Positions 15,847 to 24,439 of a DNA stretch of 64,000 nucleotides are shown here, piece by piece; positions within the stretch are counted from its first letter, which is position 1; each line of letters begins with the position of its first letter. A program made the position numbers and the translations under genes. The DNA is taken from positions 970,727 through 1,034,726 of the forward strand of contig JAGWFT010000001.1 of assembly GCA_028867755.1 (NCBI GenBank), given 5' to 3'. A model generated the notes under the pieces. It made no database searches and was not told the origin of the DNA. It saw only the letters and a program-made list of their open reading frames with translations. Source of the DNA: Nitrososphaerota archaeon (GTDB taxonomy: Archaea > Thermoproteota > Nitrososphaeria > Nitrososphaerales > Nitrosopumilaceae).

Positions 15847-16581
15847 TTATCCTCCTAGCAGGGCGTTGTTTAGCAATGGGAAACTGGCAATGGCTGCAAG
15901 CTGGTTTGTGTACACCAAGACTCCAAGCAGTACTATGAGAGCGCCCATGATGATTGAATAATACTTCAAGTGTTTGCTCATTGACTTGATGAATCTCGTA
16001 AACCTCGAAAAGAACACGCCCATTAGTATGAATGGCACTCCAAGTCCAAGTGAGTAGCTAAGCAACAAAACAAACGCATGGCTTGGCGAGGTAGCGGCAA
16101 GTGTCAAGATGCTGCCCAAGATGGGGCCTATGCAAGGAGTCCAGCCTGTTGCAAAGGCAAGACCGAAGACAAAAGAAAGAGGATAGCTTGCTTTTGCCCT
16201 GCTTGGAATTATCTTCTTTTCAAAATTCAATTTTGATATCTTTGATGACAATAGCATAAAGATCCCAAATGCAATTATTATGATGCCGCCAAGATGATTA
16301 AAGTCTGCAAGTAACTTTCCTGCATTAGTTGACACTACGCTGTTGAGCACAACACCTAGAACTGAAAAAACAACTGTAAATCCGGCTACAAAGAATATGG
16401 TATTTAGCAAAATGTTCAGCCTGCTTGCAACCAAGTTTACTGTGCCGTTGGTTCTCTGGAGCTCAGATAATGTGGTTCCAGAAATGTATGCAAGAAACGC
16501 AGGAATCATGGGAAGAATGCACGGGGCAAGAAAAGAGCTCAGTCCTGCCAAGGCTGCGATTCCTATGCTTAGTTCTACCAT
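15847..16581 (-). CDS. ccdA: CcdA-family thiol-disulfide transmembrane transporter
   Basis: A 244-residue protein with six hydrophobic helices. The two reactive Cys are in the family contexts FLAPCILPMIPAF (C21) and GWTPCIGPILG (near residue 150). CcdA/DsbD proteins carry reducing equivalents from cytosolic thioredoxin to extracytoplasmic partners. It is the first gene of a two-gene operon with the DipZ-like thioredoxin. Confidence 0.9.
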   Translation of the reverse strand: MVELSIGIAALAGLSSFLAPCILPMIPAFLAYISGTTLSELQRTNGTVNLVASRLNILLNTIFFVAGFTVVFSVLGVVLNSVVSTNAGKLLADFNHLGGIIIIAFGIFMLLSSKISKLNFEKKIIPSRAKASYPLSFVFGLAFATGWTPCIGPILGSILTLAATSPSHAFVLLLSYSLGLGVPFILMGVFFSRFTRFIKSMSKHLKYYSIIMGALIVLLGVLVYTNQLAAIASFPLLNNALLGG

Positions 16582-16781
16582 GCATTAGATGATCTCTTTT
16601 TTTATTAATACCTTGTTCCAAATCTACTCCAAATCATATCTCTAGGCTTTGGGACAAGAATTTCCTATGGGCCACAAAGTAACTATTACAATACTATGGC
16701 GAGCTGGTATCACCATAGGGCTCGTATGCAAACTAATTCTATATGAATAAAGTTCTAAGCCAATGAAAGGCTTGACAATCT

Positions 16782-16901
16782 ATGGCTTCAAACGAATCAG
16801 ATGAATCTTACCCCACATCTACTACAGAAAATATCCAAGAAGAGACTTCAGAAGTAGATGCAACCGCAGACGAACAAGAAGAAAATCCAAAATTAGAATA
16901 A
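16782..16901 (+). CDS. Small acidic protein
   Basis: A 39-residue frame, very rich in Glu, Asp, Ser and Thr with almost no hydrophobic residues (MASNESDESYPTSTTENIQ and on), so intrinsically disordered. Stands alone between ccdA and bioF. Function unknown; the biased composition and clean ATG argue mildly for a real gene. Confidence 0.45.
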   Translation: MASNESDESYPTSTTENIQEETSEVDATADEQEENPKLE

Positions 16902-16945
16902 AGACATCTCTAATTTTGGGTACCATCTTTTTCTACTTGGCTATA

Positions 16946-18073
16946 TCATATAATGCCAAACTTTTTTCCGGCCCTTTCAAACACGTCTAGTGATTTTGCA
17001 ATGCTCTCATCTGTTAGCCACGAAGTAACAGAAATCCGAATTCTTGCAGAGCCAAGCTGTACAGTAGGATACCTTATTGGCTGTGCAAAAACGCCATTAC
17101 TTGACAAATACCTGCCAAATTCCAATGTTTTTTTCTCATTTCCAATTATGACAGGAATTATCTGGCTCTGTGACTCTATTTGGTATCCGCATGACTCTAG
17201 GCCTTTTCGCATCATGTTTGTGTTTTTCCATAGCTTGACTCTTTTTTGCTCTCTGTTTGAGGATATCTTGTCTAGTGCAACTTGGACTAGAAAGTTTGGC
17301 AGAGCAGAGGTGTAGATAAAAGGCCTTGAGGTGTTAATTGCAAGATCAATGACTTCTTTTTTTGATGCAACATATCCACCAAATGCGCCAAGGCCCTTGC
17401 TGAGGCTGCTGATGTATACATCTATTTTTTTAGACACTCCAAGATATTCTGCAGACCCGCGGCCGTCAGAGCCTGCAACAAAATCCCCGTGGGCATCATC
17501 TAGAATTAAAATCGCATCATGTTTTTTGCACAGCTCTGTTATCTCTTGCAGCCTTGAAAAATCACCATTCATGGAAAAGATGCCTTCAGTAACTACAAAC
17601 TTGCGACGCCTGTCTTTTTGCAGTCTTTTTTCCAGGTCTTGCATGTTGTTATGTTTGTAGATTGCCTTTCTTGCATGCGTTAGTCTACAGGAGTCTATGA
17701 TGCTTGCATGGTTGAGCTCATCGCTTAGTATCACGTCATCTTTTTGTGGCAAAATTGAGATTGCCCCCAGGTTTGCCATGTATCCAGTTGGAAATACAAG
17801 TGCGGATTCCTGGCGCTTGTGTCTTGCAAGTCTTGTCTCTAGTTTTTTAAATAAATTGTCGTTGCCTGAAATCAGCCTTGAGCTTGACTGGGTCTGCATC
17901 GGGAAAATCTTTGTGTATCCTAGTCCAAGGTAATCATTGGAGGACAGATTGACAAGTTTTTTTCTTTTTATGATAACGTATGGACCTAAAACTCTGGCAT
18001 CGTGCAGACTGCGATATAGATTAGATCTTATTCTACCAAGTCTTGCATTTATGAAATTAAATTTAGGCTTCAA
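16946..18073 (-). CDS. bioF: 8-amino-7-oxononanoate synthase
   Basis: A 375-residue PLP enzyme joining pimeloyl thioester and alanine, the first ring-building step of biotin synthesis. Seen: NDYLGLGYTK, the fold-type I core LILDDAHGDF and the PLP lysine K226 in SSLSKGLGAFGG. Overlaps bioB by 11 nt and lies downstream of it. Family length is normal. Confidence 0.93.
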   Translation of the reverse strand: MKPKFNFINARLGRIRSNLYRSLHDARVLGPYVIIKRKKLVNLSSNDYLGLGYTKIFPMQTQSSSRLISGNDNLFKKLETRLARHKRQESALVFPTGYMANLGAISILPQKDDVILSDELNHASIIDSCRLTHARKAIYKHNNMQDLEKRLQKDRRRKFVVTEGIFSMNGDFSRLQEITELCKKHDAILILDDAHGDFVAGSDGRGSAEYLGVSKKIDVYISSLSKGLGAFGGYVASKKEVIDLAINTSRPFIYTSALPNFLVQVALDKISSNREQKRVKLWKNTNMMRKGLESCGYQIESQSQIIPVIIGNEKKTLEFGRYLSSNGVFAQPIRYPTVQLGSARIRISVTSWLTDESIAKSLDVFERAGKKFGII

Positions 18074-19043
18074 GGCCTATCTTTGATATCATCTCAAAGT
18101 CCTCAACTGGGGAATTTCCCCCTATCGTGAGATAGCCGCCAGTAATGATGCCGTTAGCACCGCCAAGAAGGGCTTTTTCCTGCTCACTTGACAGATACAC
18201 TTCTCTGCCTCCGGCTATCTTTAGGATGGTCTTTGGCATGAGGAATCTAAATACTGCTATTGTGCGCAGGATCTCAGACAGTGAGAGCCTTGGCTGAACC
18301 TCAAGTGGAGTTCCTTTTTGCGGAACAAGTATGTTTATCGGGCATTCTTCTGGGCTAAGGCCTGCCAAGTCAAGACCAAGCTCAAGTCTTTGCATTCTTG
18401 TCTCTCCCATGCCAATGATTCCACCGCAACACAGCTCAAGACCTACCTTTTTTACTATTTGGTTGGTGTTCATCCTGTCGTCATATGTGTGCGTGGTGCA
18501 TATCTTGGAGAAGAAGCTTCTTGATGATTCAAGATTGTGGTTGTATCTTTTTACTCCAAGCTCTTTGAGTTGCAACGCCATGTGCTCATCTATGAACCCA
18601 AGCGAGCAGTTTACCTCGATTCCAACTTTGTCATTTATCTCTTTGATGATATCGCAAATTTGAGCAAAATCGTTTTGAGTTGGGCCTCGCCATGCGCACA
18701 CAAGACAAAAGCTTTTGACGCCATTGTCTTTTGAGAATTTTGCATTTTGTACTATGGTGTCAGCAGGCAGCAGCTTGTATGTGTCAATTCCGCTCTTGTA
18801 GAATGCAGACTGTGAGCAAAACGAACAGTCTTCTTGGCATTTTCCTTTTTTTGCATTGATTAGAGCTTCGACATCGACTAGATTGCCACTGATCTCTCGT
18901 GTGATCTCATTTGCGGCATTTGATAAAAAGTGTAATGATTCGTCTGATACGTTGACAAGTTTTTCAGCTTCTTCTTGGGTGATGGTGTGACCTGACAGCA
19001 CCTTGTTCTTGCATAACGTGATAAACTCAATCTCTTGGCTCAC
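18063..19043 (-). CDS. bioB: Biotin synthase
   Basis: A 326-residue radical SAM enzyme inserting sulfur into dethiobiotin. The cluster-binding motif is C69-x3-C73-x2-C76 (CQEDCSFC), and the further Cys/Arg of the 2Fe-2S site are plausible (FCLVCAWRGP; KIAGGREVYL). Second gene of the bioA-bioB-bioF run; about 95 bp after bioA. Confidence 0.95.
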   Translation of the reverse strand: MSQEIEFITLCKNKVLSGHTITQEEAEKLVNVSDESLHFLSNAANEITREISGNLVDVEALINAKKGKCQEDCSFCSQSAFYKSGIDTYKLLPADTIVQNAKFSKDNGVKSFCLVCAWRGPTQNDFAQICDIIKEINDKVGIEVNCSLGFIDEHMALQLKELGVKRYNHNLESSRSFFSKICTTHTYDDRMNTNQIVKKVGLELCCGGIIGMGETRMQRLELGLDLAGLSPEECPINILVPQKGTPLEVQPRLSLSEILRTIAVFRFLMPKTILKIAGGREVYLSSEQEKALLGGANGIITGGYLTIGGNSPVEDFEMISKIGLEA

Positions 19044-19138
19044 AACATGATTTTTCTGACTCTATTAATTAAGATTATTATGGTAAACCAGTGATATGCC
19101 TATGGTTTACTGTTTTTTTAAAATACTGCCAAGACTTG

Positions 19139-20452
19139 TCATATCTTTTTTGCAACCTTTCTGATAGTGTCTATTGTCCCATCAATCAAAAAGTCAAGTT
19201 CTGTTTCTGGTATCGCAAGAGGGGGTACAAGCATGACTATGTGGCCAAGCGTTCTGAGGTAAATCTTGTGTTTTTTTGCCTCGCTGAAGATCTTTTTCTG
19301 TATATTTTTCTCAGGTGCAACAGGTGATTTTCTTGCCTTGCTGCTGACAAGCTCTATTCCCATTAACATTCCCTTGTGTCTTACGTCTCCGACCAGTTCT
19401 AGTTCTGATATCTCATCTACTCTCTTTTGTAGTTGCAAGGAGCGTTTTTTGACTTGGGAGATAATGCTGTATTTTTTGTAAAGTGAAAGGTTTGAGATTG
19501 CAGTTGCACAGGCCAGCGGATTTCCTGTAAATGTGTGCCCGTGGAAAAAGTGCCGCATGTCTTGGTATCTTCCCAAGAAAGCGTCATAGACCTTTTTGCT
19601 TGCAAGCGTGGCTGCAAGAGGAAGATAGCCAGCAGTTAGCATCTTGCCAAAAGAAACTATATCCGGGATGCTTTTCTGGCTCTGGTATTCTATCATGGAA
19701 CCCAGTCTTCCAAAACCTGTAGCAATCTCATCAAGAATGAATAAAACGTCGTGTTTTTTGCACAGGGCGCCGATCTTTCTCTGAAATCCGTCTGGGTATA
19801 TGATGACGCCGCCAGCTACCTGGGCTCCGCTTTCCATGACAAAGGCAGCAATGTTGTCATTTTGTGAGAGTGTTTTTTCTATCCTATCTATGCATTTATC
19901 CTGAAATTCTTCCAAAGTAAAGCCGCTTGGTATTCTGTAACTGTTTGGTACTGGAATTCTAATTGTAGGAAACAGCGTTGATTTGTATCTTGAAAAAAAA
20001 GAATGAACATATCCCAATGACATTGCACCAATGGTATCTCCATGATATCCATTTTCAAGTGTGACAAACTTTGTTTTTTTCTTCTTGCCCTTGTTGTGCC
20101 AGTACTGCAAGGCCATCTTTGCAGAAATTTCCATTGCAGTAGAGCCATCGTCTGAATAAAACACCTTGTGCATGCCAGGAGCTAGCCCCACAAGCTTTGC
20201 CGCAAGGTCTTCTGCCTTGTCATTTGTCAGGTTGAAAAGAGACGAGTGCTGTAGTTTCCTTGTCTGTGTTATCATTGCCCTTACAAGTTCATCTTTTGAG
20301 TGACCCCATACGTTGCACCACATGCTTGCAACCCCATCTAGCATGCGGTTTCCTTTAGAATCTTGGAGCCACATGCCTTTTCCACTTGTTATAACATCAA
20401 AGTCTGGCCATTGATTCATCTGTGTATATGGATGCCAAACATAACTGTGCAT
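19139..20452 (-). CDS. bioA: Adenosylmethionine-8-amino-7-oxononanoate aminotransferase
   Basis: A 437-residue class III aminotransferase making 7,8-diaminononanoate. The N-terminal VWHPYTQM is diagnostic for BioA; DE at 241-242 and PLP lysine K270 (SFGKMLTAGYLPLAA) complete the active site. First gene of the leftward biotin operon; divergent from bioD. Confidence 0.95.
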   Translation of the reverse strand: MHSYVWHPYTQMNQWPDFDVITSGKGMWLQDSKGNRMLDGVASMWCNVWGHSKDELVRAMITQTRKLQHSSLFNLTNDKAEDLAAKLVGLAPGMHKVFYSDDGSTAMEISAKMALQYWHNKGKKKKTKFVTLENGYHGDTIGAMSLGYVHSFFSRYKSTLFPTIRIPVPNSYRIPSGFTLEEFQDKCIDRIEKTLSQNDNIAAFVMESGAQVAGGVIIYPDGFQRKIGALCKKHDVLFILDEIATGFGRLGSMIEYQSQKSIPDIVSFGKMLTAGYLPLAATLASKKVYDAFLGRYQDMRHFFHGHTFTGNPLACATAISNLSLYKKYSIISQVKKRSLQLQKRVDEISELELVGDVRHKGMLMGIELVSSKARKSPVAPEKNIQKKIFSEAKKHKIYLRTLGHIVMLVPPLAIPETELDFLIDGTIDTIRKVAKKI

Positions 20453-20532
20453 GTGGCAGTCTCTAAACTGGTCACATTAATAATTATTTTAAACATGGTA
20501 TCATACGGTGAATTATTAAACAACAAGTGTGA
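20453..20532. promoter_or_regulatory. Divergent bioA/bioD promoter with inverted repeat
   Basis: Two mirror-image arms lie in the 80 bp between the starts: TTAATAATT (20476-20484) and AATTATTAA (20510-20518). TCACA (20471-20475) and TGTGA (20527-20531) extend the symmetry. The AT arms sit where TATA boxes of leaderless divergent transcripts would be. This looks like a shared promoter/operator, perhaps for a biotin-sensing repressor. Confidence 0.5.
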
Positions 20533-21234
20533 TTGTCTACTGTGAAATCATACTTTATCACAGGAACTGATACTGGTGTTGGCAAGACTGCTATTACTGC
20601 TGCACTTGCAGCCTCTCTTAGAAAACGTAACATAGATGTTGGCGTGATGAAGCCAGTTGCAAGCGGAGTTGCAAGAAAGACTGGATTTAGGTCGTCTGAT
20701 GTTGCATTGTTGCACGAGGCGGCTCAAGTAAACGATAAAGAAGAGATGATAAACCCAGTGTTCTTACCGCTATCTGTATCTCCATTTGATGCAGCCAAGA
20801 TACTAAATCTAAAAATAGATATGAAAATCGTGTTTGAAAGATTTCACTCTCTTCTCAAGGCACACCAGATGTTGCTTGTAGAGGGCATTGGTGGAATAAT
20901 GACTCCGATTGCAAGGGATTTTTTTGTTGCAGACATGATAAAAGAGATGGAACTAGAAACCATCATTGTTACACGTGCGACTCTTGGTACACTAAACCAC
21001 ACCATCATGACAGTGAAGATGTGCAAAGAATATGGAATTACAGTCAAGGGCATTATAATTAATTACTTTGACGAAAAAGGAAGCCCAGCAGAAAGAAATG
21101 CCCCGTCAACTTTGCATGAAATTACTGGCCTGACAATTCTTGGAACAGTTCCTTTTGTAAAAGACTATCAAAAGCTAGAGACAATGACAAGTGCTGTAGA
21201 AAAAAATGTCAACTTGGACTTGTTCATATCCTGA
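20533..21234 (+). CDS. bioD: Dethiobiotin synthetase
   Basis: A 233-residue P-loop enzyme making dethiobiotin by ATP-dependent carboxylation. Walker A GTDTGVGKT (11-19), KPVASGVA and VEGIGGIMTPI are family marks. Start TTG at 20533; a GTG at 20542 is an alternative. Its 3' end overlaps the next convergent gene by 11 nt. The pathway genes for pimelate supply (bioC/bioH or bioW) are not in the window. Confidence 0.93.
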   Translation: MSTVKSYFITGTDTGVGKTAITAALAASLRKRNIDVGVMKPVASGVARKTGFRSSDVALLHEAAQVNDKEEMINPVFLPLSVSPFDAAKILNLKIDMKIVFERFHSLLKAHQMLLVEGIGGIMTPIARDFFVADMIKEMELETIIVTRATLGTLNHTIMTVKMCKEYGITVKGIIINYFDEKGSPAERNAPSTLHEITGLTILGTVPFVKDYQKLETMTSAVEKNVNLDLFIS

Positions 21235-21769
21235 AGATCTTCAGCTTTGTCTGTTTCTTGCCTGCGGAAAAACCGATTAGATCATTTATTATGTTTGCAA
21301 ATGTAAATTGATCCTTATCTAGGGAATAAATTTTGGCATCTGACGAAATTGGTTTGTCTGTGACAAGCCATATGTTTTCAGACTTTGGCTGGATTTTTTT
21401 TATCTTGTTTACCTGCTCGTTTATTTCTTGTACCTTGTCTGTCTTTGAAAAACAAATGATTATTGCATCCTCTGGGGACAAGGAAAGTGTCTTGGTATCA
21501 GGTACTGCAACATCGATATCAACAGAATCAAGTTCTGTCTTTCGCTGGCTTGGAATCAAGGCAACTGTTAACATATAGTGGGTGAGACCTTCTGCCAATG
21601 CTCCTCGAGTTTCTGGCTTGTTGCCTCCTATCTTGTCAAGATTGGGCACACAATGGCTAAAAATTGCATTTATGGTCTCTGAGCTCTCGCCCTGTGCAAT
21701 GTCTGAGAGTATTCGCCTCTCTTCATAGTCAGAGATGGCTTGGTACAATATGTCTTTTAGCTCCAACAC
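21224..21769 (-). CDS. Hypothetical protein
   Basis: A 181-residue alpha/beta protein without a recognised family. The N-terminal third is helical (ELKDILYQAISDYEERRILSDIAQG), the rest contains alternating strands (DVAVPDTKTLSLSPEDAIIICFSK, quoted in parts) that resemble a small nuclease or Rossmann-like core, but no catalytic motif is certain. It converges on bioD. Confidence 0.55.
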   Translation of the reverse strand: MLELKDILYQAISDYEERRILSDIAQGESSETINAIFSHCVPNLDKIGGNKPETRGALAEGLTHYMLTVALIPSQRKTELDSVDIDVAVPDTKTLSLSPEDAIIICFSKTDKVQEINEQVNKIKKIQPKSENIWLVTDKPISSDAKIYSLDKDQFTFANIINDLIGFSAGKKQTKLKIFRI

Positions 21770-21906
21770 AGACCTGATGTCATGATGATAATTAAAACAT
21801 AATCAATAAACCCAAAACATGCAAATCAGACACTGCTTTAAATTGTAGATATATTGCACGGAATTCTATCGCAGATAACCTGTTATCTATACCCAAATAG
21901 TATGTT

Positions 21907-22494
21907 TTATTTTTTGAATTTTTTGCTTGTGTATCTTGTCAGTCCTACTTTTTTTAGCTCTTCGGATTCTCTGAGAACTGATTTATGCTGGTTTTCTTTG
22001 TACTGTTTTAGTTTTTTTCGCAGATCAGAAAATTCATTTGCCAATATCTTTGCTGCATACAGGCCAGCGTTTGCAGCCTTGTTTACGCCAACTGTAGCAA
22101 CTGGTGAACCAGTGGGCATCTCTGATATGGATAAAAGAGAATCTAGCCCCCCAAAAGCAGAAACCTTGAAGCGGTCTGACTGGCCCTTGTCGTTATACAC
22201 CATTATTGGCACACCTATAACAGGTATTACAGTGTGTGATGCAATCATTCCTGGAAGATGTGCAGATCCGCCGGCTCCTGCAATTATTACCTTGAATCCT
22301 TCTCTTTCAGCGTGTCTTGCATAATCTAGCAGTCTTGTAGGAGTTCTGTGTGCTGATACTATCTGGTCTTCGTGTTTTATCCCAAACTCGTCTAGAATCA
22401 TTGCTGCTGAATGCATTATCTTGCTATCAGAACTTGAGCCCATGATTATTCCAACCAAGGGTTTTTTCAAATAAGTCATAAGATGGTGCGGCAT
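21907..22494 (-). CDS. purE: N5-carboxyaminoimidazole ribonucleotide mutase
   Basis: A 195-residue class I PurE, converting N5-CAIR to CAIR in purine synthesis. GIIMGSSSDSKIM (about residues 16-28), SAHRTP and AGAGGSAHLPGMIA are the active-site segments. Start may be the ATG at 22494 or the one at 22479 (MTYLKKPLVG). The first ATG sits on one copy of a 15-bp direct repeat that flanks the integrase module. Its partner purK is 2.5 kb upstream, split off by that module. Confidence 0.92.
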   Translation of the reverse strand: MPHHLMTYLKKPLVGIIMGSSSDSKIMHSAAMILDEFGIKHEDQIVSAHRTPTRLLDYARHAEREGFKVIIAGAGGSAHLPGMIASHTVIPVIGVPIMVYNDKGQSDRFKVSAFGGLDSLLSISEMPTGSPVATVGVNKAANAGLYAAKILANEFSDLRKKLKQYKENQHKSVLRESEELKKVGLTRYTSKKFKK

Positions 22495-22508
22495 TGAATT
22501 TTAATAAA
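22494..22508. repeat. Candidate attachment-site repeat, left copy
   Basis: TTGAATTTTAATAAA, repeated exactly at 24352-24366 in the same orientation. The pair encloses the tyrosine integrase and zinc-finger gene. It also overlaps the purE start region, where it would read as an AT-rich promoter on the minus strand, so chance similarity of AT-rich promoter DNA is possible. Confidence 0.4.
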
Positions 22509-22514
22509 GGTTTA

Positions 22515-23702
22515 ATGGAAAACACACCACATCAAATAGTTCCTATTAACCTAAAATCGCCTAAAACAAAGTCAATGAGGCGTACCAATGACCGATGTTT
22601 TGCACTCTCTGCAAGCGCAATTAAATCTGAGAAGACAAAAAGCTCCTATATACGTTGCCTTAACGCATTTTTGGATTTTAGTCATATCAAAGAGTATGAC
22701 GACCTTCTCAAGCTTGCTGACAAAAAAATTCAGGAGATGGTAGAAGACTATGTTGTGAAGCTCAAGACAAGTGACCTGAATCCAAACACAATTCCGTCAA
22801 AACTTCTGGGAGTTCAGCACTTTCTGGTTATGAATGACAAGATCATAAACTGGAAGAAAATCCACAAAATGTATCCTGAAAAAGTCCAGTCTACTGGAAA
22901 ACAAGCTTGGACAACTGAGGATCTACAAAAAATGCTCGGAGTATGTACAAATCTTAGGGCTAAAGCCATACTTTTGGTCTTTGCAAGCACATCTGCAAGG
23001 GTTGGGGCTATTCCTATGTTGAAGATTAGAGATATTACAGACTGGACGCAAACAGATGATTCTTCGCCAAATCGAAGAGGATGTAAGAAAATTGTCATTT
23101 ATGCAAGCTCAAAGGAAGAATATACTAGCTTTCTGACACCAGAAGCAAGTAAGGCAGTAGAGGAATATCTCCAAAAGAGACGTATTGACGGTGAGAAAAT
23201 AACTGGGGATTCACCACTATTCCGTAATCTATATCAGGATAACACAGTTGACAGTGTAAAGCCAATCTCGTATCATTATCTCATGGATTTGGTAAAGACA
23301 ATAGTCAAAAAAGCTGGTCTCTCAAGGAACAAGGCAAACAGGAGATTTGAGGTTCAAACCGTTCATGGCTTTAGAAAACGATACAATACAATCCTGAAAA
23401 ACAATAAGGAAATCAATTCCAATATTGCCGAGAAGCTAATGGGCCACAAAAATGGACTTGATGGAGTCTATTTTGTGCCTACCATAGAGCAGTGTTTTGT
23501 AGAATTTCAAAAGGCAATCAAGGATCTTACTGTAGATGAGTCTGAAAGGTTACTTGTTCAGAATAGAAGCCTGGAAACTAGGTTATCTGAGATGGAGAAT
23601 CTGGAAGATGAAATTCAGAGACAGAAACAGGCTATTGCATATTTGTTGAGTAAAGATTCCGAAGGTCAAAACAAGCTTCAACTACAAGCTAACACCAAAT
23701 GA
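22515..23702 (+). CDS. Tyrosine recombinase/integrase
   Basis: A 395-residue phage-type integrase (from ATG 22515). An N-terminal SAM-like core-binding part is followed by the catalytic domain: R162 (TSARVGAI), H284-x2-R287 (HGFRKRYN), H311 (LMGHKNG) and the nucleophile Y319 (GVYFVPT). A coiled-coil tail follows (about 345-385). A longer TTG start at 22494 would overlap purE. All catalytic residues are intact. It separates purE from purK, suggesting insertion or a resident recombinase. Confidence 0.9.
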   Translation: MENTPHQIVPINLKSPKTKSMRRTNDRCFALSASAIKSEKTKSSYIRCLNAFLDFSHIKEYDDLLKLADKKIQEMVEDYVVKLKTSDLNPNTIPSKLLGVQHFLVMNDKIINWKKIHKMYPEKVQSTGKQAWTTEDLQKMLGVCTNLRAKAILLVFASTSARVGAIPMLKIRDITDWTQTDDSSPNRRGCKKIVIYASSKEEYTSFLTPEASKAVEEYLQKRRIDGEKITGDSPLFRNLYQDNTVDSVKPISYHYLMDLVKTIVKKAGLSRNKANRRFEVQTVHGFRKRYNTILKNNKEINSNIAEKLMGHKNGLDGVYFVPTIEQCFVEFQKAIKDLTVDESERLLVQNRSLETRLSEMENLEDEIQRQKQAIAYLLSKDSEGQNKLQLQANTK

Positions 23703-23896
23703 ATCAGTAGAATGCATGTTTAACGCATGCACAGGTCGATCCTAGACTATATCCAATGGAATTTCGTTTGATATGACATGAGTCTGTCTGACAAAATAAT
23801 AAATTCAAATTTTTAATTCAAGAGAAGCAACAGCTAGCTAGAGCGTAACTTTAACTCAATCTGATTCTTCAAATTGAAACAACCCTTTGTAATTTT

Positions 23897-24010
23897 ATGC
23901 CGACATGTAAAGAATGTAATCTTGATTTCTACTCAAATGAAGGCCTTCAATTACACGTAGAAAAAGCACATGGAAAAACAGATCCTAACAAATTAGATTC
24001 GTTTTCATAA
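23897..24010 (+). CDS. C2H2 zinc-finger mini-protein
   Basis: A 37-residue frame with a classical C2H2 finger: C4-x2-C7-x12-H20-x4-H25 (CKEC ... LHVEKAH). Probably DNA-binding. It follows the integrase by 194 bp and lies inside the 15-bp repeats, so it may be the element's regulator or excisionase-like partner. Confidence 0.65.
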   Translation: MPTCKECNLDFYSNEGLQLHVEKAHGKTDPNKLDSFS

Positions 24011-24118
24011 AATTTAAGATATGAAGGTTCTAAAACCGATTTGAATAGTTGATAGCTTGGAGGCATCTCTATATCAAACGAGAATCTTTTTATCTTTACA
24101 TGATAAGTGTGTCTAGCC

Positions 24119-24178
24119 TTCAAAGGGGCTAGCAGGGAAATCAAGTGAACGCGTTACGTGGATCTCCTTCCCTTTGAG
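24119..24178. repeat. Inverted repeat, possible structured RNA or recombination site
   Basis: TCAAAGGG (24119-24126) and CCCTTTGA (24171-24178) are exact reverse complements around a loop of 44 nt that contains the palindrome AACGCGTT. AGGGAA and TTCCCT inside offer an alternative pairing. GC-richer than its surroundings. Lies between the zinc finger and the right direct repeat. Confidence 0.45.
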
Positions 24179-24351
24179 GGCTATCTAACACTATTACAAA
24201 TATCTCTACTAAATAACCTTTGAATGATTTTAATAACATTGACCCAAAAATAGAACGACACAATACCTAGTCCCTCCGATTCTCACTCTAAATTGATTTT
24301 CAACTCTGAATCATGATCAAAAATAACCTTGAATTCAATGTGTTTAATACC

Positions 24352-24366
24352 TTGAATTTTAATAAA
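24352..24366. repeat. Candidate attachment-site repeat, right copy
   Basis: TTGAATTTTAATAAA, identical to 22494-22508; 1.86 kb separates the copies. No extension of the identity on either side. Confidence 0.4.
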
Positions 24367-24439
24367 CTCAGCGATTTACCTGATTTCCCTAAACCTTGTC
24401 TTATCGCGTGAAAATTCAATCTTTTAAATTATATGAACG

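Larger units (their letters stand above)
24011..24439. other. AT-rich intergenic region of the integrase module
   Basis: No gene supported. It contains an inverted repeat at 24119-24178, several TTGAAT/TTTTAATAA-like runs, and the right copy of the 15-bp direct repeat at 24352-24366. A minus-strand frame at 23947-24144 overlaps the zinc-finger gene and looks like chance. Confidence 0.4.

Noticed and set aside
16667-16750. 27-codon frame with hydrophobic centre before the acidic mini-gene
   Set aside because: Too short and without a ribosome-binding site; the CTATGG/CCATAG hairpin inside it is also too weak to call.
23947-24144. 65-codon minus-strand frame
   Set aside because: Overlaps the zinc-finger gene on the other strand and has no domain.
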